Assembly (NCBI RefSeq): GCF_008017415.1
Contig: NZ_VRSV01000002.1
Location: forward strand, 1,178,001-1,242,000
DNA from: Microbacterium hatanonis
Lineage (GTDB): Bacteria > Actinomycetota > Actinomycetes > Actinomycetales > Microbacteriaceae
Direction of reading: 5' to 3'
DNA length: 64,000 bases
Below the pieces are notes generated by a model that worked only from the letters and a program-made list of their open reading frames with translations, did no database searches and had not been told where the DNA came from. Below are positions 15,589-24,617 of this stretch, one piece after another. The position numbers and the translations under genes are program-made. The stretch's first letter is position 1; every line of letters begins with the position of its first letter.

Positions 15589-16572
15589 TTACGCGGGTGC
15601 CTTCTCCGGCGCCTCGGAGCCGGTCGACGGGTCGAAACCGAAGATCGTCTGGCGGGCGAGCGGGTATCCCGGGCGCCAGTCACGGCGGCGGCGCCAGACT
15701 TCGTCCCAGGTGGTGTGGCGTCGTCCTCGCACACGGGCGAGGAGCGTTCGGGTGGCGGCACCGACCTGCAGCAGGGCGATGCCCGCCGCGGCCTGCGGTG
15801 CCGGCCAGTTCTTCCGCAGCACGGTGGCCTTGCCGGCCATGACCATGCACATCTTTCGGCCGCTCGAGGCGGTGGATCCGCCGACGGCGTGCACGATCTC
15901 GGCGTCCGGCACGATGACCGGACGCAGCCCCGCCCGTCGCGCGCGCAGCGAGAAGTCGGCGTCCTCGCCGTAGAGGAAGTACTGCTCGTCCATGCCGCCG
16001 AGGCGGTTCCAGCCGTCGCGGGAGATCAGCAGCAGGCATCCCGTGATGATCGGCACCTCGCGCACGCTGTCGCGCTGCCATGATCCGAGCGATTCGGGGT
16101 CGAAGATGCGCGAGCGCTTGAACGCGGTCGACAGGCCGGCGGCGAACGACACGAGCGACCACAGCGTCATATCGCCCCAGCAGGAGCTCGGATCGACCGT
16201 GCCGTCGGGGCGCAGGGTTCGGCCGCCGTAGAGGCCGTACGAGGGGTGGTCGAGCGAGAAGGTGCGGAGCGCGTCGATCGCGCCGTCGAGCACGACGGTG
16301 TCGGGGTTGAGCAGCAGGATCCACGGCGCCGTCGATGCCTCCGCGCCGCGGTTCACCCCGGCCGCGAAGCCGAGGTTCGCACCCGCATCGACGACGGTGA
16401 TCTCGGGGAAGCGCGCGCGGAGGGCGTCGACGCTGCCGTCGTGCGAACCGTTGTCGACGACGACGATCTCGATCGGCGTGGTCGTCGTGGCGAGCAGGCT
16501 CGCGATCGATTCGGCCGTCTCGTCCTTGGTGTTGTAGTTGACGATCACCACGGCGATCTCCGCCGACGTCAT
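15589..16572 (-). CDS. Family 2 glycosyltransferase (rhamnosyltransferase-like)
   Basis: A 327-residue GT-A protein: EIAVVIVNYNTKDETAESIASLL, VVVDNGSHDGSVDALR, ANLGFAAGVNRGAEASTAPWILLLNPDTVV, and FLYGEDADFSLRARRAGLRPVIVP. The NYNT/NPDT pattern is typical of the WbbL-like rhamnosyltransferase branch, but the sugar cannot be assigned. The ATG at 16572 overlaps the acetyltransferase stop (ATGA). The C-terminal basic tail (GRRHTTWDEVWRRRRDW) could associate with the membrane. Confidence 0.92.
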   Translation of the reverse strand: MTSAEIAVVIVNYNTKDETAESIASLLATTTTPIEIVVVDNGSHDGSVDALRARFPEITVVDAGANLGFAAGVNRGAEASTAPWILLLNPDTVVLDGAIDALRTFSLDHPSYGLYGGRTLRPDGTVDPSSCWGDMTLWSLVSFAAGLSTAFKRSRIFDPESLGSWQRDSVREVPIITGCLLLISRDGWNRLGGMDEQYFLYGEDADFSLRARRAGLRPVIVPDAEIVHAVGGSTASSGRKMCMVMAGKATVLRKNWPAPQAAAGIALLQVGAATRTLLARVRGRRHTTWDEVWRRRRDWRPGYPLARQTIFGFDPSTGSEAPEKAPA

Positions 16573-17135
16573 GTCGCCACCTCGGCGGCGGCGGCCGGGT
16601 TCTCGGGCGCCACGCCGCCGCGCCAGCCGATGACCCGCGCGGGCACGCCGCCCACGATCGCCCCGGCGGGCACGTCTTTCGTCACGACGCCGCCGGCGGC
16701 GACGATCGCGCCGTCGCCGATGGTGACCCCGGCGAGCACGACGGTGTTCGCGCCGAGCCAGACATCCGAGCCGAGCACGATGTCGCGTTCGATCTTGGGC
16801 TGGTCCATCACGAAGCGGCCGGGCTCGGTGGCGTAGTTCGAGGCGGTCAGGGTCACGTTCGGGGCGAGCAGGCACTTCTCACCGAAGACGATGCGACCCG
16901 AGGTGTTGCCCGCCCAGACGATGCTGTGCTCGCCGATGTGGGTGCCACGGCCGATCGTGATGCGCTCGGCGTTCCGGAACGAGACGTTGGGCGCGAAGCT
17001 CACCTCGGGGCCGCGATCGAGCAGCCGCAGCTGCTGCACGTGCGAGTACGAGGCGAAGTGCAGCAGGCGGAACACCTGCGCGTAGGTCCGCGGGTCGAGG
17101 AGCGAGCGGGCGACGCCGCCGAGCTTGCCGCTCAT
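16569..17135 (-). CDS. Left-handed beta-helix (hexapeptide) acetyltransferase
   Basis: A 188-residue protein with hexapeptide repeats (NAERITIGRGTHIGEHSIV, LGANTVVLAGVTIGDGAIVAAGGVVTKDVPAGAIVGGVPARVIGWR), a trimeric maltose/galactoside O-acetyltransferase-like fold using acetyl-CoA. An N-terminal extension, LLDPRTYAQVFRLLHFASYSHVQQL, precedes the repeats. It overlaps genes on both sides (ATGA at each junction). Likely role: O-acetylation of a sugar in the glycan repeat unit. Confidence 0.92.
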   Translation of the reverse strand: MSGKLGGVARSLLDPRTYAQVFRLLHFASYSHVQQLRLLDRGPEVSFAPNVSFRNAERITIGRGTHIGEHSIVWAGNTSGRIVFGEKCLLAPNVTLTASNYATEPGRFVMDQPKIERDIVLGSDVWLGANTVVLAGVTIGDGAIVAAGGVVTKDVPAGAIVGGVPARVIGWRGGVAPENPAAAAEVAT

Positions 17136-18076
17136 CGGGCCACCGCCACAGGGCTCGGGGGAGCGGTGTCGACGAAGAGCCCGTCGCGGACGGGGATGCT
17201 GCGCGCTTCGCGAAGGCCGCGGAAGAAGCCGCGGAGGTACGCCGCCTGCCCGCGGCGGGTGCGGGCCCGGCGGAACCGTCGCGCGTACCGCACGACCGCC
17301 CGCCGGAGGACGAGGGCGGAGAGGCGTCGTCCGTCGGCGGACGACGTGCGCAGCCACTTGCCGCACATCGCGCCGATGCCGAGTCCGTAGTTCTCGTTCA
17401 GCCGTTCGTACTCGGAGTCGTCGCGGGTGAAGAGATGGGTGACGACGGCCCCGGGCACCCGAACGACGCTGTGCCCTGCGTGCAGCACGCGGCTCATCGC
17501 GTCCATGTCCTCCGCCCCGCCGAAGCGCCGGCCGGCGCCGAGGACGGGGTCGAAGCCGCCGAGGCTGCGCAGGATCGACGTGCGGAACGCCATGAGGGCG
17601 CCATGACCGGCGTCGAGGCCGGCGGTGGTGCGGGAGAGCACCTGGGCCGGTTCCTTCGTCGCCGCCGGAGGATGCGAGACGTCGACCAGGCGCCCGGTGG
17701 AGGCCCCGACCGTGGCGATGCCGAACGGGGCGACGAGCGGTGCGAGGAATCCCGGATCGACCGCGCAGTCGTCGTCGGTGTAGACGATGAACTCGCCGCG
17801 AGCGTGCTCGAGACCCAGATTGCGGGCGATCGACAGCCCCGGCACGTCGGAACGCACGTAATCGACGCCGGCCTGCTCGGCGACCTGTCGGGTGGTGTCG
17901 TCGATCGATCCGGAGTCGACGACGAGCACCTCCGCTCCACCCGCGGCAGCCGCGAGGTGGGTGAGCGCGTCTTCCAGCAGGCTCGCTCGATCGCGCGTGC
18001 AGAGCACGACGGTCGTCAACCCCGGCACCGTTCGACGGTCATCCCCGGGTGAAGACACGCCAGTTGACGGTGTCAT
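17132..18076 (-). CDS. Family 2 glycosyltransferase, first gene of the acyl-glycan operon
   Basis: A 314-residue GT-A protein: TTVVLCTRDRASLLEDALTHL, EVLVVDSGSIDDTTRQVAE, SIARNLGLEHARGEFIVYTDDDCAVDPGFL (TDDD metal site), and FGGAEDMDAMSRVLHAGH. The start at 18076 (MTPSTGVSS) has GGGGAG upstream. The 31-codon longer frame to 18169 is possible but has no obvious ribosome site. It leads a run of nine overlapping or closely spaced minus-strand genes ending at 9198 and is divergent from the Wzz-like gene. Confidence 0.9.
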   Translation of the reverse strand: MTPSTGVSSPGDDRRTVPGLTTVVLCTRDRASLLEDALTHLAAAAGGAEVLVVDSGSIDDTTRQVAEQAGVDYVRSDVPGLSIARNLGLEHARGEFIVYTDDDCAVDPGFLAPLVAPFGIATVGASTGRLVDVSHPPAATKEPAQVLSRTTAGLDAGHGALMAFRTSILRSLGGFDPVLGAGRRFGGAEDMDAMSRVLHAGHSVVRVPGAVVTHLFTRDDSEYERLNENYGLGIGAMCGKWLRTSSADGRRLSALVLRRAVVRYARRFRRARTRRGQAAYLRGFFRGLREARSIPVRDGLFVDTAPPSPVAVAR

Positions 18077-18325
18077 CGCACCAAGCTCCCCACTGCTGGT
18101 CGCGTCGCACGGATCCCCCTGATCGCGTACGAGTCCTCCAAGAGTTGCGTCTCTCGGTCTCACATGCAAGTCTGTGGCGTTCGCATGCTCGATTTTGTTC
18201 GTTCACGTTAACGCGCAGGCAATGTGCGCATGACAGCGTAGAACGGACCATCAGTTCACGATGCTCGACGATCCGGGGGAGGGTCGCGAGCTCGGTGTCG
18301 TGCTGCGGGTCTACCTGGGGGAAAC
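18077..18325. promoter_or_regulatory. Divergent promoter region between the two polysaccharide operons
   Basis: A 249-base intergenic segment, visibly AT-richer around 18165-18235 (TTTTGTTCGTTCACGTTAACG), with an 8-base palindrome CGTTAACG at 18206-18213. Both operons must start here. Clear -35/-10 pairs could not be assigned by eye. Confidence 0.5.
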
Positions 18326-19303
18326 ATGGAACAGCCGAGATACGTCCGTCGTCTTCTGAATCAGAAGATCCTGCTGATCATCGGCCTGGTGGTCGCGGTC
18401 GCCGCGGGGCTCCTCGCCGGATTCACCATCAAGGACGGCGCCATCGAGTCGCGCGTCGAGCGCACCTACCAGGCGTCGTCGACCGTGCTGCTGACGTCGG
18501 CGCAGCCCACCTACTTCCAGGTGGAGATCCCCGGGAGCACGCAGGCGCTTCCGCAGCCCAGCGCCTCGGCGGCGCCCGACCAGCAGGTCGTCGTGACCGA
18601 GTCCACTCCGATCGACCTGAGCGGCAACGCCATCATCCTGGCCTACCTCGCGTCGTCCGACGAAGTGGTCGACTCGGTCGCCTCCGAGGTCGGCGGGCTC
18701 GAGGACGGCGAGGCCATCACGGCCGTGCGCCGCACCACGCAGCCGGCCGGTGACGAGCAGTTCGGCGGACGCCTGGAACTGCCGATCATCGACATCGTCG
18801 GCGTCTCCACCTCGCCCGCGCGCGCCGAGCTGCTCGCCGCCGAGGCGACCTCGGTCTTCTCCGACATCGTTCTGCGCGAGCAGACCGAATGGGGAGTGCC
18901 CGAAGACGTCCGTCTCGTGCTCGACGAGGTCAACGCCCCGGTCGCGGGCGAGGGCGAGGGCAGCAACCCCGCCATCCCGATCGTCGTGGTCGCGGTGGGC
19001 GTCCTCCTGCTCTTCATCGCTCTCGCGCTCATCATCGAGGCCGTCCGCGACCGCCGTCGCCGCGCAGGCGACGACGCGGACGACACCGACGACGCGTACG
19101 CGACGGCCGAGCCCGTGGCAGACGACGATGACGACGACGCGCCCATCGCGGGCGTCCGCCGGTCGAAGCGCTCCTCGTCGCGGTCGGTGGCGAGCGACGA
19201 CACCGCCCCCATCCGTCGACGCGGGCGCACCGGCCAGACGGCCGAGGCGCTGAGCGCCTCGTCGGTCGAGAACGACGACGCCACCGCCGACGCCCGTCGC
19301 TGA
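18326..19303 (+). CDS. Wzz-like polysaccharide co-polymerase without kinase domain
   Basis: A 325-residue membrane protein: helix 1 at about 14-34 (ILLIIGLVVAVAAGLLAGF), an extracytoplasmic domain of about 180 residues, and helix 2 at about 213-237 (AIPIVVVAVGVLLLFIALALII). An 88-residue disordered tail follows, alternating acidic runs (DDADDTDDAY, VADDDDDDAP) and basic runs (VRRSKRSSSRS). The two-helix layout is that of chain-length regulators, although the classic proline/glycine motif before helix 2 is weak. There is no Walker motif, unlike the BY-kinase encoded at 32277-33701. The GGGGGA ribosome site is ideal. It is the first gene of the Wzz-Wzy-GT-Wzx operon. Confidence 0.75.
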   Translation: MEQPRYVRRLLNQKILLIIGLVVAVAAGLLAGFTIKDGAIESRVERTYQASSTVLLTSAQPTYFQVEIPGSTQALPQPSASAAPDQQVVVTESTPIDLSGNAIILAYLASSDEVVDSVASEVGGLEDGEAITAVRRTTQPAGDEQFGGRLELPIIDIVGVSTSPARAELLAAEATSVFSDIVLREQTEWGVPEDVRLVLDEVNAPVAGEGEGSNPAIPIVVVAVGVLLLFIALALIIEAVRDRRRRAGDDADDTDDAYATAEPVADDDDDDAPIAGVRRSKRSSSRSVASDDTAPIRRRGRTGQTAEALSASSVENDDATADARR

Positions 19304-19309
19304 TCGATC

Positions 19310-20857
19310 ATGACCGATCAGCGAACGGTCGAATCATCCGCACGCCCGGTGCGCGGTTCGTCGGCCGTCAGCATCCTCATCGGCGTGGCCGCGGCCGCGG
19401 TGGTGATCGTCGCCGTGCTCTTCCTCGAGCCGGTCATCGTCGGCGGCGTGCTGCTCGTCGTCTGCGGCCTCTTCGTCTTCCGACGCGAGGTCTTCACGCG
19501 CACGACGATGCTCTTCGTGCTCATCGCGGTGATCCTGTTCATCCCGATCCGTCGCTACGCGCTGCCGATCCCGATCGGCTTCGCCCTCGAGCCCTATCGC
19601 GTGCTGATCGCGGGCCTGCTCGTCTGGCTCGCGCTCACCGTGATCCTGCGGGGCCGGGCGAACTGGAAGCCCGTCGTCTGGGGCTGGCCCATCGCGATCT
19701 TCCTGTGGACCGCGTTCTTCTCGCTGATGGCCAACTCCGTCGCGCTGACGCAGTCGGGGTTCATCACGGGCGGATTCTCCAACGTCTTCCAGCTCGCGTT
19801 CCTGCTGTCGACCGTCGTCCTCGTGCGCCAGTTGCTCTCGACCGAGAAGGTGACGATGGTGCTGCTCAACGTCATCGTCTTCAGCGGCGCGATCATCGGC
19901 GTCCTGGCGTTCTTCGAGCGGGTCACGCGGCGCAACGTCTTCCTGATGCTGGGCAACTTCCTCCCGCTGCAGATCCTCCGCGACGACGCCGAGTCGCTGC
20001 GTGCCGGCGGCAACCGCGCCTACGCGTCGTCGCAGCATCCGATCGCCCTGGCCGTGCTGTTCTGCATGATCATCCCGATCGCGATCTACCTGATCAAGTT
20101 CAGCGTCTGGCCCGCCTACCAGTTCACGCGCACGCTCGTCTACGTCGCCGCGATCGGCGCGATGATGGTCGGCATGCTGGCGGCGGTCTCGCGCACCGGC
20201 GTCGTCACGCTCGGGGTGATGTTCCTGTTCGTGCTGCTGCTCAGACCCAAGCTCGCCGGGGTGCTGGCGGCGATAGGCCTGCCGATCGCCGTGCTGCTGG
20301 GCCTGATCTTCCCGCAGCTGGTACAGACCATGGTGCTCTCGCTCTTCGACATCGACGGCGTCATCGCGTCTCAGACCACCAGCGTGGGTCTGGCCGGGCA
20401 GGGACGCCTCGCCGACCTGCCGGAGGCCTTCGCGCAGTTCGCCGCGGCGCCGTTCGCCGGGTCGGGCATCGCGAGCCGCATCGTGGTGGGGGAGGGCGCG
20501 AACTCGCAGATCCTCGACAACCAGTGGCTCGGATCGCTCATCGACACCGGCGTGGTCGGCATGGTGGGCATGTTCGCCCTCTTCGTCTGGCCGATCGTCA
20601 AGCTGGTGCGCTTCGCGATGCGCCCGGGCGTGCCGCCGCAGCGCGGGTTCCTCGCGTTCGCGATCGCCACCTCGACCGTCGCCTACACGGTGTCGATGTT
20701 CTTCCACGACTCGTTCGCCTTCATGCAGACCCTGATCGTGCTCGCGATCCTCTACGCGATCGCCGCGTGGGCGATGACCGAGAAGACCGCCGACGGGTGG
20801 ACGCCCGACGCCCCCGCCTTCGCCGAGCGTCGCGTGGCCGCGCGGAGCGCCTCGTGA
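19310..20857 (+). CDS. O-antigen ligase/polymerase family protein (Wzy-like), set 1
   Basis: A 515-residue protein with about 12 membrane helices and the large periplasmic loop typical of the Wzy/O-antigen-ligase family (segment around 335-400 with SLFDIDGVIASQTTSVGLAGQGRLADLPEAFAQF). It has the recurring pattern LLAAVSRTGVVTLGVMF. It would polymerise lipid-linked repeat units outside the membrane. It begins 6 bases after the Wzz-like gene, and its stop overlaps the GTG of the glycosyltransferase gene. Confidence 0.85.
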   Translation: MTDQRTVESSARPVRGSSAVSILIGVAAAAVVIVAVLFLEPVIVGGVLLVVCGLFVFRREVFTRTTMLFVLIAVILFIPIRRYALPIPIGFALEPYRVLIAGLLVWLALTVILRGRANWKPVVWGWPIAIFLWTAFFSLMANSVALTQSGFITGGFSNVFQLAFLLSTVVLVRQLLSTEKVTMVLLNVIVFSGAIIGVLAFFERVTRRNVFLMLGNFLPLQILRDDAESLRAGGNRAYASSQHPIALAVLFCMIIPIAIYLIKFSVWPAYQFTRTLVYVAAIGAMMVGMLAAVSRTGVVTLGVMFLFVLLLRPKLAGVLAAIGLPIAVLLGLIFPQLVQTMVLSLFDIDGVIASQTTSVGLAGQGRLADLPEAFAQFAAAPFAGSGIASRIVVGEGANSQILDNQWLGSLIDTGVVGMVGMFALFVWPIVKLVRFAMRPGVPPQRGFLAFAIATSTVAYTVSMFFHDSFAFMQTLIVLAILYAIAAWAMTEKTADGWTPDAPAFAERRVAARSAS

Positions 20858-21693
20858 CCGGCCCGACCGTCGTCATCCCCGCCCACGACGAAGCATCGAT
20901 CATCGCCGCGGCCGTCGAGCCGCTCGCCGCCGCCGGCCTCGACGTGCTCGTCGTCGCGAACGGCTGCACCGACGAGACGGCCGCGCGGGCGTCCGCCGCG
21001 GGTGCCCGCGTCATCGAGACCCGCGAGGCGTCGAAGATCGTGGCGCTGAACGCCGCGCTCGCCGACGTATCGGCATATCCGGTCGCCGTCGTCGACGCCG
21101 ACGTCACCGTGTCGCCGGCCGACCTGCGCGCCCTGGCCGAGCGGCTCGACGCCGACCCGGTCGCCGACGTCGCCTCTCCTGCCATGCGGGTGCGCCCGTC
21201 GAGGTCGTGGTGGGTGCGGCAGTACTACCGCGTCTGGGCGCTGACCGATTACCGGTCGAGCGGTCACATCGGTTCGGGGGTGTACGTGCTGGATGCGGCG
21301 GGCGTCGCGCGTCTGGGAGCCTTCCCCGACGTGATCGCCGACGACCTCTACGTGCAGCGGCTGTTCGCCCCGGCCGAGCGGTTGACGCCGGCCGACCTCA
21401 CCTTCGCGGTCGAGGCCCCCGGGTCGATCCGGGCGCTGCTGGCCCGCAACACGCGCATCGCGGCCGGCAATCGCGAGCTCGCGAGCCGCTTCCCCGCCCT
21501 GGCACCGGCTTCGGGAGCGACCGGAGCGCGCTCGCTGGTGAAGAGGGTCGCCCCGCGCCCGTCGCTGTGGGCGGGCTTCGCGATCTACGCCGCGGTCTAC
21601 CTGCTCGCGCACCGGCGCGCCGAGGCACTCCTGGCCGCGCACCGGCCGGTGGCGTGGAATCGCGACGACACGACGCGGCGGGCGAGCGCATGA
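20854..21693 (+). CDS. Family 2 glycosyltransferase
   Basis: A 279-residue GT-A protein: GPTVVIPAHDEASIIAAAVEPL, VLVVANGCTDETAARA, AVVDADVTVSPADL, and a C-terminal amphipathic/hydrophobic stretch (SLWAGFAIYAAVYLLAHRR) that probably attaches it to the membrane. The GTG at 20854 overlaps the previous stop (GTGA), and its own stop overlaps the Wzx start (ATGA). It is similar in layout to glycosyltransferases of polyprenyl-linked sugar assembly. Sugar unknown. Confidence 0.88.
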   Translation: MTGPTVVIPAHDEASIIAAAVEPLAAAGLDVLVVANGCTDETAARASAAGARVIETREASKIVALNAALADVSAYPVAVVDADVTVSPADLRALAERLDADPVADVASPAMRVRPSRSWWVRQYYRVWALTDYRSSGHIGSGVYVLDAAGVARLGAFPDVIADDLYVQRLFAPAERLTPADLTFAVEAPGSIRALLARNTRIAAGNRELASRFPALAPASGATGARSLVKRVAPRPSLWAGFAIYAAVYLLAHRRAEALLAAHRPVAWNRDDTTRRASA

Positions 21694-23354
21694 GCGTGCC
21701 GCACAACCTCGCCCAGCGCGCCACGCGCGGCATCGCGGTCACCATGGGCGGGCTCTGGGGGCGGGCGCTGCTGCAGACGCTGTCGACCATCGTGCTCGCG
21801 CGGCTGCTGACGCCGGCCGACTTCGGTCTGATCGCGATGGTGGGTGCCGTCATGGGCATCGCCGAGCTCGTGCGCGACTTCGGCATGACCGGCGCCATCA
21901 TCCAGGCGCAGAACCTCAGCGACCGCGTCTGGAAGAGCCTCATGTGGCTCTCGGCGCTGATCGGCGCCGTGCTCGCGGTCGTCGTAGCCCTGTGCGCGCC
22001 CCTGATCGCGCTGCTCTACAACGAGCCTCGGCTCGTCGGCGTCACGCTGCTGATGGCGCCCGGGGTGTTCCTCAGCGGGCTCGTCATGCCGTTGCAGGCC
22101 CGCGCGACCAAAGACCTGCGTTTCGGCACGCTCGCCACTCTCGACGTCTCGACCATGTTCTTCGGCGTGATCGTCGGCATCATCACGGCGTGGATCGGCT
22201 GGGGGTACTGGTCGCTCGTCGCCATGGCGGGGGCGCAGTTCCTCGTGCGCCTCGTCGTGCTCTGGTCGATCGTCAGACCTCAGTGGGGCCGGCCGCGGAT
22301 CGTCCGCGAGACGTGGACCCTCATGGGCACCGGCGGCAGCATCTTCGGTGCCGAGCTGCTCGGCTACGCGGAGAAGAACCTCGACAACGTGATCATCGGC
22401 GCCCAGCTCGGCCCGACCGCGCTCGGACAGTACTCGCGCGCCTACGCGCTGTTCCTGCTGCCTCTGCAGCAGATGAACGGGCCGTTGGGCCGGGTCGCGC
22501 TGCCGGTGCTGAGCACGTTGCGCGAAGACGGCGAGCGGTACCGCCGCTACATCCGCAGCGCCGCGCTGGTCATCGGCTACCTCACGCTCCCCACGTACGC
22601 GGTCGCAGCCGGCGTGGCCCAGCCGCTCGTGCTGCTGCTGCTCGGTCCGAACTGGTCGGTCGCGGCCACCCTGTTCAGCCTCCTCGCGATCGCGGGCTTC
22701 GGCCAGGCGATCGGCCGCCTGCGCACCTGGGTCTACATCTCGCTCGGGCACTCCCACCGGCAGTTCGTCTACGACCTGGTCGCGCGCCCGCTCATCATCG
22801 GCGGCTACTTCTTCGGCCTGTGGTGGGGCGGGCTCAACGGCCTCGTCATCACCTACGGCGTGATGACCCTCATCCTGCTGGTGCCCGGATTCGGCTTCGC
22901 GATCCGCGGCACGTTCGTCAAGGCCGCCGACATCGCCCTCCCGCTCCTGCGGCCGGCGCTCATGGCGCTGGCGGCGTTCGTCGCGTCGTACTTCGTCTCG
23001 CGGCTCGTGGGGTCGGACATCGCGATCCTCGAGGTGCTGGTCGGCTGCGCCGCGGCGGGCATCGTGGCGCTCCCCTTCTTCCTCATCCCCGGGTACCGGG
23101 CCGACGCGGCGTCGCTGTGGGCCTTCGTCGGCCGGATGCGCGGCAGCAAGAAGGGCACCCCGAAGGCCGAGGCCGACGAGAAGGATGCGGCGGACGAGGC
23201 ACCCGTCGAGATGCTCCCGTACGAGCCCGAGACCTTCTCGGAGGCCGCGCTCGACGAGCCGATCGTCCGCGAGGACTTCGCCATGCCGCATCCGTCCGAC
23301 GAGTCGGAGCGCACCCCGACCACGCGACGCGAACGCCGGCGCAACGACGGCTGA
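21690..23354 (+). CDS. Polysaccharide flippase, MOP/Wzx type, set 1
   Basis: A 554-residue protein with about 12-14 helices: TRGIAVTMGGLWGRALLQTLSTIVLARLLTPADFGLIAMV, then GSIFGAELLGYAEKNLDNVIIGAQLGPTALGQYSRAY, the signature of WzxC-type flippases. An acidic cytoplasmic tail of about 75 residues (KKGTPKAEADEKDAADEAPVEM) follows the last helix, longer than usual. It would flip the lipid-linked repeat unit. Its stop lies 6 bases from the convergent stop of the beta-helix gene, with no room for a separate terminator. Confidence 0.93.
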   Translation: MSVPHNLAQRATRGIAVTMGGLWGRALLQTLSTIVLARLLTPADFGLIAMVGAVMGIAELVRDFGMTGAIIQAQNLSDRVWKSLMWLSALIGAVLAVVVALCAPLIALLYNEPRLVGVTLLMAPGVFLSGLVMPLQARATKDLRFGTLATLDVSTMFFGVIVGIITAWIGWGYWSLVAMAGAQFLVRLVVLWSIVRPQWGRPRIVRETWTLMGTGGSIFGAELLGYAEKNLDNVIIGAQLGPTALGQYSRAYALFLLPLQQMNGPLGRVALPVLSTLREDGERYRRYIRSAALVIGYLTLPTYAVAAGVAQPLVLLLLGPNWSVAATLFSLLAIAGFGQAIGRLRTWVYISLGHSHRQFVYDLVARPLIIGGYFFGLWWGGLNGLVITYGVMTLILLVPGFGFAIRGTFVKAADIALPLLRPALMALAAFVASYFVSRLVGSDIAILEVLVGCAAAGIVALPFFLIPGYRADAASLWAFVGRMRGSKKGTPKAEADEKDAADEAPVEMLPYEPETFSEAALDEPIVREDFAMPHPSDESERTPTTRRERRRNDG

Positions 23355-23360
23355 CCGGCG

Positions 23361-24617
23361 CTACCAGGTCCAGATGCGCCGGAGGGTGGGCAGCTCGTAG
23401 TCGGGGATCGACTGCTGCCCCATGATCTGGTCGCGCGTCCACGACCCCACCGACGTGTCGGTGATCCAGCCGCCCGACGATGACGGCTGCTGCGTCCCCT
23501 GCGGGGCGTAGCTCAGCCGCGTGTTGTTCACGTGGGTGAACCCCATGCGCCCGATGGGTCCCGCCACGACCGAGTCGGTGAGCCGCACGTCCTGGCAGCC
23601 GCCGGCGAACGCGTTCGGTTCGCCCTGGTAGTCGCCGCTGCGGAGCGGGTAGACCCGCCACGGCAGCTGCCCCCCGAGGATCATGCAGTGCGTGTACTCG
23701 GCCCGGACGAGCTTGTCCTGCAGCAGCTCGGCAGCGTTCGACGAGCCGTAGTCGACGCAGTCGACGCTGGTGAACGGTCCGAACGCCCCGCTGCCGGTGC
23801 CCTCGAGCTGGATCGTGTCGCAGTGCGCGTTGCTGCCCGCGGGCTTGACCGAGGGGCCGAAGACGCAGCCGTGACGCGAGATGTTGACCATCTCGTTCGC
23901 CTCGGTGGGGCGCACGCCCACCGTGTCTTCGGCATTCTGGCGGAAGCCGACCACGAGCTCGTAGAACCCGAGGTCGCGCCCGCGGCGGGTGATGTTGATC
24001 GCGGCGAACCGGCTCCACCCGAGATGGATGGCGTAGCACTCGGTGAGGGCGACGCCCCCGTTGCCCGTGAAGCCGAAGAACGACAGTCGCGCGCACTTGT
24101 CGAAGCGGATGCCGCTGGCCGCGATCGTGACCGAGCCGAAGCCGTCGCGAGGCACGATCAGCACGTTCCGCGTCCACGACGAGTTGCCGATCCCCGCCAG
24201 CGCGGCACGCGCCGACGAGGTGTATCCCGACCCGGGAAGGGTTCCGGGCTTCACGCGCACCACCGCACCGGCGGCGACCTTCGCGGCGGTCAGACCGCTG
24301 ATCTTGCGGGCGATGTCGACCCAGTCGCACTCCGCGACCAGCTCGGTCGCGGCCTTGTTGCCGGGCCAGGGCACCTCGGCGGGGAAGTGCGTGCCGTTGG
24401 GCCCGAACGACCTGAGGGTCGCCGGGCGGGCGCTGTTGGGCTCGGCGAGGGTCGAGCCGGTCACCGGCTCGGGGGAGCCCAGGCTCGGCGACGGGGTGGA
24501 GGAGGTGGTGCCCGATGGATCAGGGGCGGCCTCCGGCGCTGTGCACGCCACTGCCGTGGCGCCGACTCCCAGGAGGGCTGCCATCTTCATCATCGTTCTG
24601 CGGTCGAGATCCTGCAT
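23361..24617 (-). CDS. Tat-exported right-handed beta-helix lipoprotein, paralogue A
   Basis: A 418-residue protein. The leader MQDLDRRTMMKMAALLGVGA has a twin-arginine motif (RR at 6-7) and a lipobox-like VAC25, so a Tat lipoprotein is likely. After a Ser/Thr/Pro linker, the mature part has beta-helix rungs rich in short polar turns (VRVKPGTLPGSGY, NVLIVPRDGFGSVTI, ARLSFFGFTGNGG, HLGWSRFAAINIT), resembling pectate-lyase-fold proteins. It shares these rungs with the protein encoded at 36109-37689. It could bind, cleave or shape the polysaccharide at the cell surface; catalytic residues cannot be assigned. The start at 24617 has GAGGAG. Confidence 0.75.
   Translation of the reverse strand: MQDLDRRTMMKMAALLGVGATAVACTAPEAAPDPSGTTSSTPSPSLGSPEPVTGSTLAEPNSARPATLRSFGPNGTHFPAEVPWPGNKAATELVAECDWVDIARKISGLTAAKVAAGAVVRVKPGTLPGSGYTSSARAALAGIGNSSWTRNVLIVPRDGFGSVTIAASGIRFDKCARLSFFGFTGNGGVALTECYAIHLGWSRFAAINITRRGRDLGFYELVVGFRQNAEDTVGVRPTEANEMVNISRHGCVFGPSVKPAGSNAHCDTIQLEGTGSGAFGPFTSVDCVDYGSSNAAELLQDKLVRAEYTHCMILGGQLPWRVYPLRSGDYQGEPNAFAGGCQDVRLTDSVVAGPIGRMGFTHVNNTRLSYAPQGTQQPSSSGGWITDTSVGSWTRDQIMGQQSIPDYELPTLRRIWTW

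Noticed and set aside
18270..18325. GGGGGA stretches before gene starts taken as further GTCCCC operators
   Set aside because: They are ordinary ribosome sites of this genome; they lack the second arm.
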